DNA from: Edaphocola aurantiacus
GTDB lineage: Bacteria > Bacteroidota > Bacteroidia > Chitinophagales > Chitinophagaceae
Length of the DNA stretch: 64,000 bases
Reading direction: 5' to 3'
Assembly (NCBI RefSeq): GCF_019797745.1
Contig: NZ_VOSI01000005.1
Location: forward strand, 62,001 to 126,000
Shown here piece by piece: positions 44,864 through 53,269 of this stretch. Under the pieces are notes generated by a model. That model was not told where the DNA came from and made no database searches. It saw only the letters and a program-made list of their open reading frames with translations. Each line of letters begins with the position of its first letter. The stretch's first letter is position 1. The position numbers were made by a program, and so were the translations under genes.

Positions 44864-46153
44864 ATGTATCAGAAACGCTATCACCAATGTCTGTTACTGT
44901 CTGCTATACTGGTCTTCGACAGTTTGGCCATGCAGGCACAGACCATCTCCAATGCCGACTTTGAAGTCAGTACCACTTGTCCTACCGGGCAGACACAGAT
45001 AACCCGGGCATCGGGCTGGACTAGACCCACCGGAGGTACTCCGGATTATTTTAATAGTTGCGGATATAATATTGCCAGCACAGTGAGCCCGAGCAGCGGC
45101 AATGCTTATGTCGGATGCTTTACAGAACTTACTTATAGTCCTTCCGGTATCAGCAATTATAAAGAATATATTACCACGCATCTCTCTGCGCCGCTCACAG
45201 CTGGGGTTACGTATACATTCTCATTCAGTATTGCCCATCTGTATGGCGCCTCGCCTTCCAATATGATGCCCAGTGCCATTAGTTATGTCGATCTTCCGGT
45301 GAGTGAACATGGGTATATTGGTGCTGTATTTTCAACAGCCACACCGGTATCGGCCAACACCGAAAACGGCTCAGCAAATTTCGGTGCTACGTCTCTGGTC
45401 GATGCATTTGGAAGCGGCAGGGTGCTGATCCCGGCGACGAACACAGCTGTGTATGGAACTGCCTCGCGCAATGCCTGGGTTACGGTTACCCTTCAATATA
45501 CCGCAACCGGCGGAGAAGAATATATGACCCTGGGCCAGTTCCGTCACGGGATCTCCTCTTTACCGGACGGAGAGGGAGCCTACTACCTGTTTGATAATTT
45601 TGTGCCGGCACTTACACCACTTCCGGTAAGCCTTCAGTCCTTTACGGCTACCCGGCAGGGAACGGCCGCATTGCTGCGCTGGACAACTGCTATGGAGCAA
45701 AACAACAAGGGCTTTGAACTGCAGCGCAGTGTAGATGGGGCAAACTGGATGTCTGTTGAATTTATCCCTTCGCGAGCTACTGGTGGTAATAGTACAATGC
45801 CTCTGTCTTACAGCTATACCGATGTGGTACCACTTCAGGGTACTAATCTGTATCGTCTACGACAACTGGATGCTGACGGGCATCAGCAATACAGTGCGGT
45901 ACAGGCCCTTTATGTCAACGAGGTGGCAGTGCGTATGTACCCTAATCCAGTACAATCAATGTTGTATATCAGTGGCTTAGCAGATGGTACCTCCATAAAG
46001 CTGGTCAATATTTATGGACAAGAGATACAATCAATGATCAGTTCTGGTGCAGCCGTAAATATGGATATGTCTGTTCTACCTGCGGGTACCTATATGGTTT
46101 ATTGTACCGATGCAGCGGGTAGGGTGACTGCCGATAAAATAATTAAAGAATAG
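44864..46153 (+). CDS. T9SS-exported protein with internal fibronectin-like linker
   Basis: ATG at 44864 gives the leader MYQKRYHQCLLLSAILVFDSLAMQAQ; 44855 is also possible. A TATTTTGG -7-like box at about 44837 supports a start here rather than at 44732. The 429-residue protein has a beta-sandwich domain (about residues 26-245, TISNADFEVSTTCPTGQTQI), a linker LPVSLQSFTATRQGTAALLRW characteristic of Bacteroidota T9SS cargo, a fibronectin-like region with NNKGFELQRSVDGANW, and a T9SS tail YPNPVQSMLYISGL...GTYMVYC. Confidence 0.85.
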   Translation: MYQKRYHQCLLLSAILVFDSLAMQAQTISNADFEVSTTCPTGQTQITRASGWTRPTGGTPDYFNSCGYNIASTVSPSSGNAYVGCFTELTYSPSGISNYKEYITTHLSAPLTAGVTYTFSFSIAHLYGASPSNMMPSAISYVDLPVSEHGYIGAVFSTATPVSANTENGSANFGATSLVDAFGSGRVLIPATNTAVYGTASRNAWVTVTLQYTATGGEEYMTLGQFRHGISSLPDGEGAYYLFDNFVPALTPLPVSLQSFTATRQGTAALLRWTTAMEQNNKGFELQRSVDGANWMSVEFIPSRATGGNSTMPLSYSYTDVVPLQGTNLYRLRQLDADGHQQYSAVQALYVNEVAVRMYPNPVQSMLYISGLADGTSIKLVNIYGQEIQSMISSGAAVNMDMSVLPAGTYMVYCTDAAGRVTADKIIKE

Positions 46154-46196
46154 TAAAGTAATTATCGAAGAAGCAGTTTTACTTTAATAATGTTTT

Positions 46197-46246
46197 ATTA
46201 CAAACAAAGATCCTGCCACTTTAGTGGCAGAATCTTTGTTTGTAAT
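46197..46246. terminator. Terminator hairpin, 24-bp arms with one mismatch
   Basis: Arms 46197-46220 and 46223-46246 are complementary except for one position. It overlaps the GTG at 46224 that would otherwise open the next frame. Confidence 0.75.
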
Positions 46247-46277
46247 TTATGCATATTTTCCGTTTTTTGATCTGGTT

Positions 46278-46580
46278 ATGGATGATACGGTCGATCTTAA
46301 GAAAGGAGCATTGGTGTCCCTTTGGGGCATGACAGCTTATTGCATGATACTAATGGTACAGATCTTACAAAATATCAGAACACTGTATTCGCCTATAATA
46401 CCTCGCTATGTATTGTGGGAAGCGAACAGACCTTTTCTTTATGACTTGGTGCTGCTCCTTGCCGTAGCCCTACTATCCTGGGTCGCCTATCGTAAAGGCT
46501 GTTATGTTGCTTCAATTGTGCTGGTGTCTATACCGATAACGATATGTTTATTGTTATCTTCTGTAGGTGTACATTTTTAG
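46278..46580 (+). CDS. Small membrane protein of unknown function
   Basis: The frame can start with GTG at 46224, which is inside a terminator hairpin, or ATG at 46278 (MDDTVDLKKGALVSLWGMTA), which I prefer. The 100-residue product has three hydrophobic segments (about 11-29, 52-69 and 75-96) separated by RTLYSPIIPRYVLWEANRPF. No family recognised. No promoter is visible, so expression may depend on read-through. Moderately sure that it is a real gene. Confidence 0.5.
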   Translation: MDDTVDLKKGALVSLWGMTAYCMILMVQILQNIRTLYSPIIPRYVLWEANRPFLYDLVLLLAVALLSWVAYRKGCYVASIVLVSIPITICLLLSSVGVHF

Positions 46581-46671
46581 TATTTAACCCTGACTTAAAG
46601 TAAACTTTAAGAGATGATCCCGCTTCTTTTCCCGGAAATGTATTACTTTACAAGCTGTAAAACAGCTATTT

Positions 46672-47085
46672 ATGAAGATATCTAAAACACTGCTGACCAC
46701 AGGTCTTATATTGACCGCAACGGCTGCTTTTGCGCAGACCGAAAAGCCCCTGAGCTGCAAGACCCTCCGCCACAGTAAGCTGGTAGCGGTAGATGAGGAA
46801 GATGAACACCGTTATGTACTCATCCGCGGTAAAAAACATATCGAATACTTCGGCGATAAGAAGCGCTACATTAAATCAAATATTAAATGGACCAGCGATT
46901 GCTCATTCAAAGCTACTATGACCGAGTGTACAGTGCCGGATTTTCCATTGAAAGTAGGTGCTGTGATGCTGGTACAGTTTGAAACGTATAAAAAAGGCGT
47001 CTGGCATGGTAAGGTTACAATAGGAGATGAGTCGGTGCCTATTGAGTATGTAAACGTTGAAGAAAAAAAGAAAAATAATAAGTAA
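46672..47085 (+). CDS. Small secreted protein, first gene of a two-gene operon
   Basis: The 137-residue protein has a signal peptide (MKISKTLLTTGLILTATAAFAQ). The body has two Cys (LSCKTLRH, SDCSFKATMTEC adds a third) and a beta-rich pattern. It ends in a Lys/Asn tail. No family recognised. The next gene starts 3 bp after its stop, so the two are co-transcribed. Confidence 0.78.
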   Translation: MKISKTLLTTGLILTATAAFAQTEKPLSCKTLRHSKLVAVDEEDEHRYVLIRGKKHIEYFGDKKRYIKSNIKWTSDCSFKATMTECTVPDFPLKVGAVMLVQFETYKKGVWHGKVTIGDESVPIEYVNVEEKKKNNK

Positions 47086-47088
47086 TTT

Positions 47089-47631
47089 ATGATCAGAGTA
47101 TTTATTGCAACACTTGCCCTAATCTGTACTATACCGGCATGGGCACAAGACAATCCTACGGTACAACGTAAGGGCGAATCTTTGATGCTGGACTGGCCGG
47201 ACAGTGAACACTGGAAAGTCGGCAGCAACCAGGAGAATGAAGAAATACAGATGCTGGAGCTGATACCGGAAAAGGAAACACTTGAAAACTGGACCGAAAT
47301 GGGCAATATGATGTCCATAAAAGGAGCAGTGGGTGTGCCAGTAGATGTGGCGATGAATATGATGTATGACCAGGCCCGGAAAGTGTCTTCCAAAGCAAAG
47401 CTTACGTTTATAGAAAAAGATGAAAAGGCCGAATATCCCTGGATACTCTTTACGATAGAGACAAATGGCTTTGATGATGGGGGAGCAGCGGAATCGCAGT
47501 TATGGTATATTGTACAGGGCAAGTCTGCACTATATGCTAATTTTCGTGCTGTAAAAAAGGCTACTGTTTCGAAAGCACAGAAGGAGAAATGGATTCGTTT
47601 TTTCAAAACAGCTAAGGTCGTAAACCTGTAG
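47089..47631 (+). CDS. Small secreted protein, second gene of a two-gene operon
   Basis: The 180-residue protein has a signal peptide (MIRVFIATLALICTIPAWAQ) and a mature alpha/beta part with LDWPDSEHWKVGSNQENE and a terminal RFFKTAKVVNL. No named domain. It directly follows the gene at 46672 (3-bp gap), suggesting a functional pair. Confidence 0.78.
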   Translation: MIRVFIATLALICTIPAWAQDNPTVQRKGESLMLDWPDSEHWKVGSNQENEEIQMLELIPEKETLENWTEMGNMMSIKGAVGVPVDVAMNMMYDQARKVSSKAKLTFIEKDEKAEYPWILFTIETNGFDDGGAAESQLWYIVQGKSALYANFRAVKKATVSKAQKEKWIRFFKTAKVVNL

Positions 47632-47666
47632 CAGGCAAGGGTTTTAAAATTATTTTCCCTCTTTTT

Positions 47667-47697
47667 TTGGAATATCAAAATCGTTTTTATATCTTTG
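47667..47697 (+). promoter_or_regulatory. Promoter of the second tRNA-Phe
   Basis: TTG at 47667-47669 and TATCTTTG at 47690-47697, 20 bp apart. The -7 box and following GCACTCC are the same as in the first tRNA-Phe promoter. Confidence 0.78.
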
Positions 47698-47722
47698 CAC
47701 TCCCGATAAGGGAACCAGTGAT

Positions 47723-47795
47723 GGTGCGGTAGCTCAGTAGGTAGAGCAATGGACTGAAAATCCATGTGTCGCCGGTTCGATCCCGGCTCACACCA
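47723..47795 (+). tRNA. tRNA-Phe (anticodon GAA), second copy
   Basis: This is identical in sequence to the copy at 31051 and keeps its own terminator at 47797-47837, so it is the undisrupted version of this tRNA locus. Confidence 0.93.
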
Positions 47796-47796
47796 C

Positions 47797-47837
47797 AAAA
47801 GGCTTTCAAGTTATACACTTGGAAGCCTTTTTATTTT
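47797..47837 (+). terminator. Terminator of tRNA-Phe
   Basis: AAAAGGCTTTCAAG (47797-47810) pairs with CTTGGAAGCCTTTT (47818-47831), then a T run. Confidence 0.8.
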
Positions 47838-48076
47838 GCTCCGGATGCAGGTGGGGCAATTCCACGCTTCTGCAATCTATATCCACAAAGCAACATTTTT
47901 CGAATACAAGCTTCTCTTTCCTTATATCATATTGGCAGCATTTTCTTCATAAACTATTATTATTCTTTATGTTATGAAAAAATAATGCACATAAGTCACT
48001 TATTTGTGAATATTGTTTCTATATTCGTAAGACTACTAATCATACTCATATTTGTTCACTAAAAAACAACCAATTT

Positions 48077-51000
48077 ATGATCAGATCTTACTACCAGAAA
48101 AGTAAAAAGCTATTGTATGGTCTTGCACTGTTTACAGGACTGCTACATGGCAGGGAGGTCAGCGCACAACAAAATAGCTGCTATGCCGAACAGGCTACCT
48201 TAGTCACGCCTATGGCCTCTATTATTGGTCCTAATGCCAGCTGCGCCCAGCAGTCAGCCATTTTTACCAATTATTTCAGCAAACATGCGAGCTTTCATCC
48301 CGGTAACCCGGCAACTACCGTATCTACACGGAAAAAGGAAATCAGGATAAGGGCGATTGTCGTGACCAATACTGCATACAGCCGTCCTAATTTTACAATT
48401 AGCGATACAGCCACTATCAGGGCAATTTTTGAAACCTGGCCTAATGAAGTGCCTAATGGGTCTTTATCTTCCTTAAAGGCTACCAATAAGCCACAAAGTG
48501 CCGTATGTGGCAGCTGCTTTGTCAGTGATGCTAAATTAAGGATCAAGCTTACAGATATTCAATTTGTAACCACGAACCAGCTTTTTACCGTAAACAGTTC
48601 GGGCTATGCCTGGGAAACCGTAAGTATCCCTTTTCATCTGCAGCAGTATGGCAACCAGTCAGATAGTATCCTGAACGTATTTATTGTAAACTATGGTTAT
48701 GAAAAACCAGTGTTAAATCCGTTTCAGGGTGGACAGGCATCACTCGGTGGGCGCTACACATTAACCAATGATAATACTTTAGGTGTAATGGCCTATAACT
48801 ACTTTACCACCGATCACTGGTCTGCATACAGTAATTTTGTTCATGAACTGGGGCATAACTTTGGCTTGTGGCATTTGTACGGAGGTGAATGTGGTCCTAT
48901 AGAGGATCGTCTGGTTGATATATTCCCTCCCGGTGAATGTAATTTCCCTGATAATTCTCTGGATTTCTCCACCTTTGATCCGACCAATCCTAATAATACG
49001 CATACCTATAACTTTATGGATTTCCGTCCGGGAGGCTATTTTTCTCCTATCCAGCTGAGCCGTATGCATCGTAGTGCTTACCTGGGTGATATCTCCAGCT
49101 ATATATATCCTACGGAAGATCCTGGTGTTAGTCCCTGGATCATTTCGAGCAACCAGACCTGGGATTTTGGTATCAGAATGTATCAGGATATCATCGTTAA
49201 AGCAGGAAATACACTGACCATTAAGTGTGTCGTGGAAATGCCGAAATTCGGCCGTATCACAGTAGAGCGCGGCGCCAAGCTAATACTGGATGGTGGTACA
49301 ATTACCTCTTATCACGAAAAAGTGGGCTGGCACGGAATACAACTGTATGGAAATAATTCGTTACAGCCTTATCCTGCAAATCAGGGTAGTTTTGAAATGA
49401 AAAATAATGCTACTATAGAATATGCCTATGACGGGGTGATCGATTTTCTTGATGGTGTAGGCCAGGGTGGTGGTATTATTAATGTAACCAACAGTACTTT
49501 TAAAGATTGCCGCAGAGCTGTAGGCCTGAATGATTATCCTTCCTTCCCTAGAGGCACTTCCTGTAGTTTTTCCAATGTAAAGTTTCTGACCACTAATCCG
49601 CGGGCAGAGACTAATACGAACCTGAATGATTTCCCGATGGTCTCGTCCTATAATGAACGTGGTGTCCTGATCACTGGTTGTACATTCAAGAACAGTATAC
49701 CGATGAATACACCACTTTTCGACCTGTCTATGCGTAACCGTGCGATCGGTTCTGCAGATGCGGGTTTCCGGATTCAGAACAGTAGCTTCAGCGGCTACAA
49801 AGATGCGATTAATATCGGTAACTACAGTAATACGCCTGCACGTGGTGTGAAGGTGATGAATTGTACCTTTGATAGTGTAAACACAGGGATCACCTTTGCC
49901 GATAATTTCTCTTTTGCACAGGGCAATACCTTTGATCGTTTACTGAACTATGTCTATACCGGTGGCACAATTCCTACCTTATATGAGGGTCAGGCAATCT
50001 ATGCAAATACAACCGGCGGGCTGACCATTACGACGAATACTATCCTGAACTCTGATAATAATCAGAATACCCGTGGTATTACTGTAAATAACTCTGCCGG
50101 CAGCGGAGGAAGGGTGATTGACAATAGCCTCACCAATATCCGTTTAGGTATTATCACCCAGCAAAACAATCCGGCGCTGGATCTGCTTTGTAACCGTTTC
50201 AGGGATGTGGCCTATGGTTTTGTGATCAATCCGCAGTCAACCGGAGGTATATTAAAGAACCAGGGCAATGGTTGTAGTAATACACAATACCGTGCCGGTA
50301 ATACCTTTGCCGGGACCAGTACTTCACGCCTTACCTCTTACCTGACCACGCCATGGTCTTATATTTACTGGGGAGCGATACCAAGTCATAATCCAACACC
50401 AGTTGCCGGTACCGGTACTGTATATGTGAGTACTTGTCTGGTTGTCGGTTCTGATCCTAATCCACAATGTAATCTGGCCGGTAACGTAGAGTCTGTATTT
50501 GACCGTCTGGCAGATGAAGCATTTTACAGCTGGGCTCCACCGGTTGTCGGACCTTTGCAACTGCGTGTGGCTGCAGAATTTGCCTCCATCATCGATCACT
50601 TCAATGAAACAGAGAACACAACCGATATGATCCGCTTTCTGGAAGGGGTAAATCATATTGAGTCCCAAAAATTATTGTTACCCCTGTACCTGGAACAAGG
50701 AAATTACAGCGCTTTTGATAAGATGCTGTACAATCTGCAACTACCTGCAGAAGAAACTGCTGTCTACCAGGAGTACTACAGCTTACTGAAAACACTGAAA
50801 AAGGAAGGCCGCAGTATACACAAGCTTAATGCAGAAGAGCTTGACCTGGTACGTAAAATTGCTGCAGGTACCTCAGAGATCAGCGCCCGTGCAAAAAGTC
50901 TGCTGGACTTTGCCTATCATGAAAAATGGTATCATGTTCAGGAGCAGTTACCTGCAACTGGGGCAACTCCTGGTCTTGCAAACACCAACTTTAAAAGCAT

Positions 51001-51256
51001 CCTGTCAGATGCAGTACCCAATCCTGCACAGAAATATGCTTTGGTAGAAGTAGTAGTAGAACAGGGTGAGGCTGTAATGGCTGCATTATCTGTTCGCAAT
51101 ATGATGGGGCAGCTGGTAAGAACCTATCCGATCACAAAGGCCGGACGCCAGATCATACGCATCGAACTAGACGGACTGCCTGAAGGGGTATATATCTATA
51201 GTTTGCAAATCGGTGGCAAAATCCAGCAAAGCAAACGTCTGGTTATAGTACAATAA
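48077..51256 (+). CDS. Secreted zinc metalloprotease with beta-helix domain and T9SS sorting domain
   Basis: The 1059-residue protein has a signal peptide (MIRSYYQKSKKLLYGLALFTGLLHGREVSAQ). The catalytic motif HELGHNFGLWH (His256, Glu257, His260, His266) and a Met-turn-like YNFMDFRPGG place it with the metzincins, closest to the M43/pappalysin type; that subfamily call is moderate. Residues 380-800 are a right-handed beta-helix (WHGIQLYGNNSLQPYP, GGIINVTNSTFKDCRRAVGL). The end is a T9SS tail (VPNPAQKYALVEV...GVYIYSLQIGGKIQQSK). Likely a surface or secreted protease whose helix binds a polymer. Confidence 0.88.
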   Translation: MIRSYYQKSKKLLYGLALFTGLLHGREVSAQQNSCYAEQATLVTPMASIIGPNASCAQQSAIFTNYFSKHASFHPGNPATTVSTRKKEIRIRAIVVTNTAYSRPNFTISDTATIRAIFETWPNEVPNGSLSSLKATNKPQSAVCGSCFVSDAKLRIKLTDIQFVTTNQLFTVNSSGYAWETVSIPFHLQQYGNQSDSILNVFIVNYGYEKPVLNPFQGGQASLGGRYTLTNDNTLGVMAYNYFTTDHWSAYSNFVHELGHNFGLWHLYGGECGPIEDRLVDIFPPGECNFPDNSLDFSTFDPTNPNNTHTYNFMDFRPGGYFSPIQLSRMHRSAYLGDISSYIYPTEDPGVSPWIISSNQTWDFGIRMYQDIIVKAGNTLTIKCVVEMPKFGRITVERGAKLILDGGTITSYHEKVGWHGIQLYGNNSLQPYPANQGSFEMKNNATIEYAYDGVIDFLDGVGQGGGIINVTNSTFKDCRRAVGLNDYPSFPRGTSCSFSNVKFLTTNPRAETNTNLNDFPMVSSYNERGVLITGCTFKNSIPMNTPLFDLSMRNRAIGSADAGFRIQNSSFSGYKDAINIGNYSNTPARGVKVMNCTFDSVNTGITFADNFSFAQGNTFDRLLNYVYTGGTIPTLYEGQAIYANTTGGLTITTNTILNSDNNQNTRGITVNNSAGSGGRVIDNSLTNIRLGIITQQNNPALDLLCNRFRDVAYGFVINPQSTGGILKNQGNGCSNTQYRAGNTFAGTSTSRLTSYLTTPWSYIYWGAIPSHNPTPVAGTGTVYVSTCLVVGSDPNPQCNLAGNVESVFDRLADEAFYSWAPPVVGPLQLRVAAEFASIIDHFNETENTTDMIRFLEGVNHIESQKLLLPLYLEQGNYSAFDKMLYNLQLPAEETAVYQEYYSLLKTLKKEGRSIHKLNAEELDLVRKIAAGTSEISARAKSLLDFAYHEKWYHVQEQLPATGATPGLANTNFKSILSDAVPNPAQKYALVEVVVEQGEAVMAALSVRNMMGQLVRTYPITKAGRQIIRIELDGLPEGVYIYSLQIGGKIQQSKRLVIVQ

Positions 51257-51765
51257 GTTATCGTTTCTATCAAGCATTGTCGTCCTGGTACATATAATAA
51301 GCTAATAAAGGCTTTCAGAATTATGTTCTGAAAGCCTTTATTAGCTTAGGCATAGATGAGGTGCTGCAATATTTTTAATATCATGAAAATCATACGACTG
51401 CATAGGATATTTCATTCGCTTTTTTGATGCAATTGGGGCTGGACTTTATCGTCGTGTATGTTTATGTTTGAATAGTTTGGCACACGCGAGGGCGTGTGCG
51501 TCAGCGAATGGGTTTTGCTCAAAGTCATATCGACAGGTGTTTTAGCAGAGTCGAGGGCGCTCTTTTTTGTACTTCATCAGCTTAATCTAAACATAGTCAT
51601 TTCGGCACCATGCCTGTAAAGAACTACCTTGTTGCCTTTTATATTTGTAATTAATCCATATAATTTATTGTATAGTTAAGGCATGGAAACAGAATGAAAT
51701 TAACAATACTTTTAATGCGAAATCCTTAGCTAAGACTTCAACATTTATCAGAAAAAATAACCAAC
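51257..51765. other. 509-bp spacer with terminator and hairpin
   Basis: Contains the terminator 51298-51348, a small hairpin GCACACGC/GCGTGTGC at about 51480-51499, and a decayed GTCATATCGAC... repeat-like stretch at about 51524-51562 similar to the one at 59180. No gene seen. Confidence 0.55.
51298..51348. terminator. Terminator, 23-bp perfect stem
   Basis: Arms 51298-51320 and 51326-51348 pair perfectly around TTATG, with the core AAAGGCTTTCAGAA/TTCTGAAAGCCTTT. Confidence 0.8.
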
Positions 51766-53007
51766 ATGCTTAGAAAAAACTATTCTATCGGACTACTGTG
51801 TGCGCTAATGGCTACAGCAGTATTACCTTCTTGTAAAAAAACGGAAACCGGCCTGATACAGGGAAATGAAAAAATCATTACCTACGATCTGGCTACGATG
51901 CCAGCAGTACCTGCATTTGCCCGGCCAATGGATGGCTCCAAGGCCGCAACCAGGTCATTTGCCATTAAACTCAATGACGGAAGCGTATTGAAATTTGACC
52001 TTTTAGAGGATAAAGAGTCAGAACAGTTGGGCAAGCACCGTGCCCTGTCGGGCAAAGTAACTATTAATGGCAAAAGTTCATTTGCCGGGATGTATATCGG
52101 CGAGAACGGCTTCTCGCTCGGGTATATGGATGGTGATAAAATGTATATGATTCGTCCTGCATTTAAGCTGGACGTAGGCTATGTAAATCCTATGGAAAGC
52201 CTGAGCGAGGCCCAGCTGCAGGGATGCATCGATTCCCTGGTAAAGCAACCTCAAGTCAAAGAATCCAGGGAGGAGGTGCAGCGCAAGATGTATATCGAGG
52301 CCGGTAAGATTCCATTTGTAGATAAGGATGAGCAATACCGGGTGTACAAACAGAAAGGTGCGCAATACAATGTTATGGATATGGAGGCCAGTGTAGCAGC
52401 CAGACAAAAAGTCGAAGGTCCGAAATCGTGTGGTGTAGTGGAGACAGGCGTTTCGTCTAAGGGGGCCAGCCCCCTGGGTGCTACCAATGGTGTATATTAT
52501 ATAAAGCTTGCCTATATGCAGCAAGGTTTTGATTACTCGACCCAGTGGTGGTACTTACAATGGGCTAATTCTTATTTCTACCAATTAGCCTATCCGGTAC
52601 ATAATCCTTATGTTTATTACACCTCACAAAACGCTGGTAACACTTCTTATGGTTGGGCAATATCTTATCATTATAGCGATTATATAGATCAATCCAATAA
52701 TTTAGATTGGTATTCATCTTACTACAATTTGAATAGTAATCAAAATGGTGTAGTAGCCATATTTCATAATGATGATTGGGGCGCAGTTGCAGGTCTTGCT
52801 TCTTATGCTTCTTATCCTAACAACGGGACTGTTCTGATGGTTTCTGACAATGATCCAACTAATTTAGCTCATGAAGCAGGGCATACAATGGGTGCAGACC
52901 ATGTGAGTGACATTAATGATCTTATGTTTTATTTTGCTACGCCTTATTCTCGTTTTCATCGTAATACCACTAATGTCAATAGGATCCGTTCCAGAATGGG
53001 TTGGTAA
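51766..53007 (+). CDS. Lipoprotein zinc metalloprotease (metzincin-like)
   Basis: The 413-residue protein has a lipoprotein leader (MLRKNYSIGLLCALMATAVLPSC, Cys23). The first ~230 residues resemble a propeptide, with KFDLLEDKESEQL and a Cys in GPKSCGVVETG that could act as a cysteine switch, though the position is only suggestive. The catalytic domain carries HEAGHTMGADH (His369, Glu370, His373, His379) and ends DINDLMFYFATPYSRF...RSRMGW, with LMF as the Met turn. There is no T9SS tail, unlike the protease at 48077. Tyr/Ser/Asn content is high in the catalytic domain, which looks unlike the N-terminus in base composition. Confidence 0.85.
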   Translation: MLRKNYSIGLLCALMATAVLPSCKKTETGLIQGNEKIITYDLATMPAVPAFARPMDGSKAATRSFAIKLNDGSVLKFDLLEDKESEQLGKHRALSGKVTINGKSSFAGMYIGENGFSLGYMDGDKMYMIRPAFKLDVGYVNPMESLSEAQLQGCIDSLVKQPQVKESREEVQRKMYIEAGKIPFVDKDEQYRVYKQKGAQYNVMDMEASVAARQKVEGPKSCGVVETGVSSKGASPLGATNGVYYIKLAYMQQGFDYSTQWWYLQWANSYFYQLAYPVHNPYVYYTSQNAGNTSYGWAISYHYSDYIDQSNNLDWYSSYYNLNSNQNGVVAIFHNDDWGAVAGLASYASYPNNGTVLMVSDNDPTNLAHEAGHTMGADHVSDINDLMFYFATPYSRFHRNTTNVNRIRSRMGW

Positions 53008-53077
53008 TTGCAGTGCTTTTCGTTGATCAGCAGCTCCGGACCTTACGTCTGGCAAGGCTTATGATCTCTTACAGGCT

Positions 53078-53112
53078 ATTGGGGCGCTCCTCTTGGAGCG
53101 CCCCAATTTTTT
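53078..53112 (+). terminator. Intrinsic terminator, 13-bp GC-rich stem
   Basis: Arms 53078-53090 and 53095-53107 pair perfectly around TCTT, followed by TTTTT. Confidence 0.85.
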
Positions 53113-53269
53113 ATATCGTTTTTGTTGGGAGAAAAGCTGTGCTCGACATGAGGGGAACATGCCCCCCGGTCTTATCGACTAAGGTACTCGAAGGACATAA
53201 GGTAGCCAGTATATTCGCTTCAAGGAACCTCAGCGAGCGGCCCCTTTTAACTCGTCATGTCAACGATCA

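Noticed and set aside
46866-47798. Minus-strand frame of 310 codons over two small secreted genes
   Set aside because: The plus strand has two signal peptides and a tight operon spacing; the minus frame also runs into tRNA-Phe.
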